DNA from: Heliocidaris tuberculata
Taxonomy: Eukaryota > Echinodermata > Echinoidea > Camarodonta > Echinometridae
Direction: 5' to 3'
DNA: 64,000 nt
Assembly (NCBI GenBank): GCA_025618425.1
Contig: CM046838.1
Coordinates: 3,415,715 to 3,479,714 of the forward strand
Shown here: piece by piece, positions 58,399-64,000 of the stretch
Layout of the letters: each line of letters starts with the position of its first letter
How positions within the stretch are numbered: position 1 is the first letter of the stretch
Made by a program: the position numbers and the translations under genes
The notes under the pieces: generated by a model
The model's input: the letters and a program-made list of their open reading frames with translations, nothing else
Database searches by the model: none
What the model was told of the DNA's origin: nothing

Positions 58399-58701
58399 CA
58401 GTGGCGGATCCAGGGGGGGGGGCCTTCCCTGGGACCAAAAAGGGACTCAAAAAATGCTGAGGACCTTTTTTTGTTGTTGTTTTTTTTTTTGTTTTGTTTT
58501 GTTTTGTTGTTTTTTTTTTTGTTGTTTTTTTTTTTGGTTTTTTTTTGCTTGTCAGAGATTTTTTTTTTTAGTTAGAAAGGGGCCCAACAATGCTGAGGAC
58601 CTTTTATTTTTATTTATATATATATATTTTTTTTTTTTGCTTGTCGGAAAATTTTGTGAATATTGAGCCCCCTCCCTCAGGAAATCCTGGATCCGCCACT
58701 G
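58399..58701. mobile_element. CAGTGGCGGATCCAGG MITE, longer variant
   Basis: CAGTGGCGGATCCAGGGGGG and …TCCTGGATCCGCCACTG are inverted repeats. The interior is T-rich with an internal duplication of AATGCTGAGGACCTTTT (near 58453 and 58589). Confidence 0.8.
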
Positions 58702-59348
58702 GGTTAGTTTAATATCGAGTAATGCATCACCGATAACATTAAGGTATCGCTTCCGATATAGCGTTGCCAGAGTTACTTAGGGATACATGTTTTCTAACAA
58801 AAGCAGTTATTCCAGTTAAGGCATATGTCACAATTCAAAACTTTTTTAATTAGCTCAATAGATAAATAATTCGGTAGGACTGCGTGATGAATGGTTTTGT
58901 TGCCGAACGACCTGGGCAGTTCTTTAATGAGGTGTGTTCGTTTGTTTGGTTGAGAGAAACAGAGTCTTTGGTAATATACCGTCACGCATAACAAAAGGAG
59001 AGTGTCGTCGGTACAGAGCGTGTCGTAATTTTAAGAGAAATTATGAGAAACATGGATCAAAAGAAATAGCTTACAATACTTGTGAGCATGGTGAGGCCAT
59101 GAAGAAATTCAACTAAAGCCCATATTTTACTATTTTATATGGTTTTGATAAAAAGCAAGATGCTAAAAAAATTCCAATCAGTTTGACCTTTTTTCTTCCA
59201 ATGAGAAGTGGGAATAATATCCACCCTGGCCAGTACGTGAATTCCAACCATCATGTATTAAAACATACGGATAGCTGGTGCTTCTGCTGCTGATATGTGT
59301 GCATGGATTTGAACGGACGATTAACATGTAAAGATTAACTTAATTATA

Positions 59349-60053
59349 CTCAACAAAAAAGTAAGTCCCCCTCTGGCACTTTTTAATATAACTCGAGAAA
59401 TATTTCATGGAAATTGCCATTAAAAAAGCAAATTATGCAGCATTTTCGAAGCTAAATTTTGGATTATTTGTGTATGTACAACTGATTATTTTATCATAAT
59501 GAAGTTATGCTTCTTATTACAGTCGGTATGAGGAAAGAAGTTGCATTTTGCTTTTCCTAATGCAATGCAGGGAGTACATTGTGTAGCCTACATCACCCTG
59601 CAGTGCTTTTGCTCTCGTACAGGCCAATAACTTGTAATTCAAATTTGTGAAACTGTATTATAAAATCGTGATTTTTATGACAGTTTGATGAATTCGAACT
59701 GCAAATTTGATTTGATTTAATTTATTGGTGTCTGCATCATATTTTCAACATAGATAATCAGGCATGGTACAGATCTCATATTATGAGTCTGTATACATGG
59801 ACAATTTTTTTTTAATGAAAAGAGTATGCAAACTCTGCATTACATTAAAGTGCAACTTTTTGCTCATAGATACTACAATGAAAAACATAATTTATTATTG
59901 AAACATTATCAATGGTTCACAAATAACCAAAATTAAAATGCGGGAAGGAAAATTCTGCATGCTTTAGTTTACAAATGAACGTATTTCATCAAAGATTTGT
60001 TTGATGAAATTATATTCAAAAGTGTCAGGTGAGAACTTACTTTTTTTGTTGAG
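59349..60053. mobile_element. Mariner-like non-autonomous element, TA duplication
   Basis: CTCAACAAAAAAGTAAGTCC and …GAACTTACTTTTTTTGTTGAG are inverted repeats, with TA on each side (59347-59348 and 60054-60055). 705 bp with no transposase frame. TA target sites suit the Tc1/mariner group. Confidence 0.7.
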
Positions 60054-60784
60054 TATATTACAGTGGGATGCGCTCTGACATAGACAGAAATTACCGATAG
60101 ACTATAATTAGAGTTCCTTACAGATGTTCACACTAAAATTCATCAGAAATAATGTAAGGAACAGCAAAAATAAGTAGCATATATTTATCTTATGATACAA
60201 GTGGAATAATCTAAGTACACATTCAACAAGTTTCATATAAATGTCATTCTCTTCACCAGAACTAAAAGAATAACATTAACATAACTTATTGGTGTCCTTG
60301 GTTTCATCAAGCCATCCATCTATGTCTCTTTGGGTTAAATTAAAGATAATGATATTTTCTAAGTTTCTAGTCTACATAGTAGATCTCACTGCTCCATCAT
60401 CTCAACAATCGCACCATAATCAATCACTTCTTGTTTGGGGAGGATTTTTTTTCTACCCGCGATCAATCCATCAATCACTGCTAACGAAAAAAACGATCAT
60501 TTCCTTGCCTCTAGCGAACGATATGTTATACAGAGGAGCCCATTTGATAGAAAGAGATAAAAAGAAAGTATCATTCAGGACTCTCCGATGACAAACCTGG
60601 ATAGAGATAAGGTGAGATTGAGAAGAAGAACGGGAGGAGATGTTGGCAGGGTATATAACACGTGATATACTGTCCTTAGGATATACTACCTGAAAGTTAT
60701 CCCTTGGACATGAGGTAGGTCATCTTAGGTGTCTTAGCAAACATGTGGCAAAGGTTCCTGGAGGTTAGGGAGGTTGCAAAGCGA

Positions 60785-60876
60785 GGGAGGGGGGAGAGGG
60801 GGAGAGAGAGTGAGTGAGAGAGACAGAGAGAGAGAAGAGAAAGAAAGAGAGAGAGAGAAGAGAGAGAGAGAGAGGT
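60785..60876. repeat. GA-rich microsatellite
   Basis: GAGAGAG-type units with GAAA interruptions. Confidence 0.9.
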
Positions 60877-62224
60877 GAGCGATGATGACAGAATGTGACG
60901 GGTGAAGTCCATGGTGAAATGATGAGCAGGTGGAACAAGAAGTATATGCCCTGGGTAACTTACGAGAAATCAGGTGGTGATGCAATAACATAACACGTAA
61001 GCATGGATGACCAGGGGTTGATCTAACCTATTGGAGATTGGTAACACAGGATGTATGCATGTTTGTGGATTGGCCGCTTTATCATGGTGGATGAAGAGCA
61101 GATATTGACACTGGTTAGCAATTCTTGTAAGGTTTGGTATTTTAGTGAAGAGGGTCCACGGGCATCGCCAGAGGTGGTGTAGGGTGTGGCACCCCAATTC
61201 TAAACTTCTAAGCAGAGAGAAAATGAGGGAGACAGAGCAGAGGGAGGGAGAAAGAGAGAGGGAGGGAGGGAGGAGAGTCTATGTGAGTGGGGGCGTGGGT
61301 GTGTGGGGGCGGATGAGTGTGAGTATGTGTGTGTGGAGGGTGTGGGTGTGTGTGTGGGGGGGGGGAGGTATTTGTTAGTGTAATTTGGCACGTGCTGCAT
61401 GATAAAGTTTTCTAGGTCAGTTGTTCCATGGACCCTAGGCCATGGTTGTTAGGACCTAAGTACTCATCATCAGCAATGCACAGTTGTGGCTAACATTCAC
61501 CAATAACACAATAGCAAAGACTTTCGAAATATCAACATAGGGCAGTTTCAGTAGCCATCACCTATGTCCATCACCTACTGAAATAAGCAAACATTACAAT
61601 GACTTCTTACATAATCCCAACACGATCTCTACTGGATTTACAATAATGTATTTGAAATTTCCCTTGAGCTGATTTCTAAAACGTCTTTGCGATCATGTTC
61701 AGTCTCATCTTATTTCAGATAGGAATGTAAATATTTAAGCCAAACAATCAGGAATTAAGCTTAACGTAATCAAGCTCATAAGGATAAGTTCAGTAGTGTA
61801 TCTAAGGTACGATATAGGTACACAGGATGCATCGACAGGTCAGGAAAAATGATCTGCAAAGGTGAAACCATTAATAAAACCCGACCGTACCAAAAACAGG
61901 GAAATCTCCTATACTTCTGGGTCACCACTGACATGACTGATATATATTGTAAGATATTATTGTCATTCATAATATAATGGTCAGTCCAGTTTTACTTCTT
62001 TAGAATAAGACATCAGAAACTTCCTCTTCCTGCAAATCACTTGTTCTTGTATTATTATACCCTTATATCCTTAGCTTTTGAACACCCATGATAATGAAAT
62101 ATAAGTCCAAAAGGACAATAGGAAACAAGATTTGGTTTTGATACGGATGGTGACCATTCAGTTACCTTCACGATCATTTCAATAGGTTCACGGTACATCG
62201 AATATATTTATGCCATCGTGTCAT
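60877..62224. other. Non-coding stretch
   Basis: GT-rich simple sequence at 61275-61370. No gene is supported. Confidence 0.5.
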
Positions 62225-62607
62225 TTAAAGATAAAGGTGAGTTCTGGTCATGAGATTGAATTGTTAAAGAACTGTCTCAAAGTAATTGGGAAATGTTGAT
62301 TATATAGCACATAAGACTTGGTGTATGCTGTAAGGTTTTGGAATCACCAAAATGATAAGAAATTTACTCAGTCCTGCTGTGATTCACATGTACTACACAC
62401 AGATATATGTATATGGAACTACACGCAAATGTTCGGCCCGAACATTCCAGCTGTTTCTTGTCATATTTTGAATGTGAGGGCATTTGAAGAGCAATCCTTT
62501 TCAGGGGACATATCTACTATGATAATCTTCCAAACTAACATAATAAGAATGAGAAAGCTCACAAAATATTTTTTTTTACCTTTCCCAGAACTCAAGCTTC
62601 CCTTTAA
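62225..62607 (-). mobile_element. MITE family A, copy 3
   Basis: Read on the minus strand it begins TTAAAGGGAAGCTTGAGTTC and ends CATGACCAGAACTCACCTTT, with the same body as copies 1 and 2 and neither nested element. Confidence 0.85.
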
Positions 62608-62874
62608 CTTCTTTATTATAACTTCCTTACTGCAAAAACACTGTTGTTGCGTGAGCTTATAAGAGAATAATTACGCTGCGTATTTTTTTATTTTTTTAAT
62701 TATTAATTTTAATTACGCTGCGCATTTGCAAGCCACGTTCTGTTCTTATCAAAGTTGTCTTTAATGAGCTTCGTAATTCATAAATCGTCAATAACTCCAC
62801 TGGTAACATGTTATTGTTCAGTTAATTTCAACTCAGGCTGAGATAATAAGTGTTAGCCTAGTCTGATAATTCTG

Positions 62875-64000
62875 TTTGTTTGTTTGTTTGTTTTTATTTC
62901 CGTAATCAATGACATAAATAATATACATAATAATTATAAATCATGATTTACATACGGTGGATAGCCCATTTCAGCCGTAATAACAAAATACAGCTGTTCT
63001 TCCATGGGGTCCTTGATAACAATGATATGTACAAATATTACAATTCTTGGGGAAAATAAGACTTACAAAGTTTTCTTGAATACATAAAATTATATTGTAC
63101 AAAACGAAACAAAACAAAAACAATGTATTGAATATGCATGATATCATTTAAAAATACAATTCTTTTCGATTATATTTGCAGTACATATTCAATATTTTAT
63201 AAGGGAGAGAGAACCATACAATCCCTATTAACAAAACAAAACAAAAAAAAAATAGAAGGAAAGAGAGAGATGAAAACTTCCTTGTGCACAGTTCTATACT
63301 TTGAAATAATTTTGTAAATTGGATTTAAAAGTTTGGATTGTAAAAGCACTACGGGTATTTGATGGCAATTTGTTGTATAATGAAGCTCCTGTGTAGTAGA
63401 ATGTTCTTTTACAGTTATTGGTTCTCGGTTTGGGGAGGCTGAGGTTACCTACAAAACAAAGAAAATACGTGTCTGGTTTAATAGCAATAGGGCGTTTTAT
63501 ATATATATAAAGGTACAAAATCATTTAAAATTTTGAACATCATAATATGCATATGTTCTTCTTGACGGACACTCAATTTCTTCCATTTTAAAATGTCATG
63601 AATATGAGAAGTAGAGGTATGGGAATATGGATTTATCTTTAATATGATTCTTCCTGCTCTGTTCTGAAGTTTTTGTAACAAATCTAAATATCTCTTAGGG
63701 GCAGACTGCCAAATTATATCTGCGTAGTCAAAATGGGGAAGAATAATAGAAGAATATACGATTTTTAAAATAGATTCATTGACAAAATACCTCAGTCTTG
63801 CAAGAAAACCTATCATTTTGCTATTTTTGAGCACATTTTTTCAATTTGGTTATTCCATTTAAGCTCTTTATCAATAAAAACACCAAGATATTTGACAGTG
63901 TCTACATTCTGAATTTTTGTATTATGAATTTTAAAATCTAAATCACTGTGCCTTGCTAACATCTGTCTCGTTCCAAATAACATACCTACAGTTTTTGTAC
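62875..64000 (-). mobile_element. CR1/L2-like LINE, 3' part, running off the window; frame-shifted
   Basis: Read leftwards from 64000, the minus strand encodes TVGMLFGTRQMLARHSDLDF … TVKYLGVFIDKELKWNNQIE. After a one-base frameshift in an A run (near 63840) it continues KMIGFLARLRYF … HFDYADIIWQSAPKRYLDLL, LQNRAGRIIL. A second shift in a TA repeat near 63505 leads to LPKPRTNNCKRTFYYTGASL, YNKLPSNTRSAFT, with the stop near 63294. This is the C-terminal reverse-transcriptase region of a LINE protein. The 3' UTR contains ACGGCTGAAATGGGCTATCC and ends in (AAAC)n at 62875-62895. The copy is inactive. Confidence 0.8.

Noticed and set aside
1..64000. CRISPR array, prokaryotic operons, rRNA genes
   Set aside because: No regularly spaced repeats, ribosome-binding sites or rRNA sequence; the window is clearly eukaryotic.

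Overview
The window looks like nuclear DNA from a marine deuterostome invertebrate, most likely an echinoderm of the sea-urchin kind. The reasons are spliced genes with GT-AG introns, a member of the ST6GalNAc III-VI sialyltransferase group (essentially a deuterostome family), dense foldback/MITE DNA transposons, CR1/L2-like LINE remnants, and many G/C homopolymers and GA/CT/AT microsatellites. The species cannot be fixed from this sequence alone. Very little is coding, and most open frames of 60-190 codons are simple repeats or transposon arms.

Genes. One complete coding region can be assembled on the minus strand: an alpha-N-acetylgalactosaminide alpha-2,6-sialyltransferase (ST6GalNAc-like). 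It runs from a start codon at 30299 to a stop at 12828, with a poly(A) signal at 12619-12624. Six exons with matching phases (30299-30267, 20870-20271, 17217-16963, 16479-16310, 14267-14160, 13206-12828) give 514 codons. They carry a type II signal anchor, a roughly 200-residue stem, sialyl motifs L, S, III and VS, and an unusual cationic C-terminal tail. An in-phase 39-nt microexon (24737-24699) may be an optional cassette. The 5' UTR exon (30535-30300) contains several upstream ATGs. At the left edge, 52-206 (+) looks like one exon of another gene that I could not name.

Layout. 1-2.5 kb: edge exon, a dead LINE 3' end and a MITE with two further MITEs nested in it. 3.2-4.4 kb: a four-arm foldback. 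4.4-12.6 kb: non-coding DNA with small inverted-repeat elements. 12.6-30.5 kb: the sialyltransferase gene, its introns holding a hAT-like element with a perfect 8-bp target duplication, other MITEs and microsatellites. 30.5-46 kb: non-coding DNA with a rearranged foldback carrying a 7SL-like SINE (31.9-33.3 kb), a TTA-duplicating Harbinger-like MITE (40.9-41.3 kb) and other MITEs. 46.6-47.8 kb: a foldback whose centre keeps a TATA box and a short ORF with a basic, NLS-like N terminus. 48-60 kb: G-run elements, a minisatellite, a 1.5-kb foldback with two nested insertions and a mariner-like element. 62.2-64 kb: a third copy of the MITE seen at 1.7 kb, and a LINE that runs off the right edge.

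Functionally, the window is a Golgi glycosylation gene set in transposon-dense DNA. Paralogous copies and inverted arms inside the window preserve several pre-insertion (empty) sites, so the order of some insertions can be read directly.
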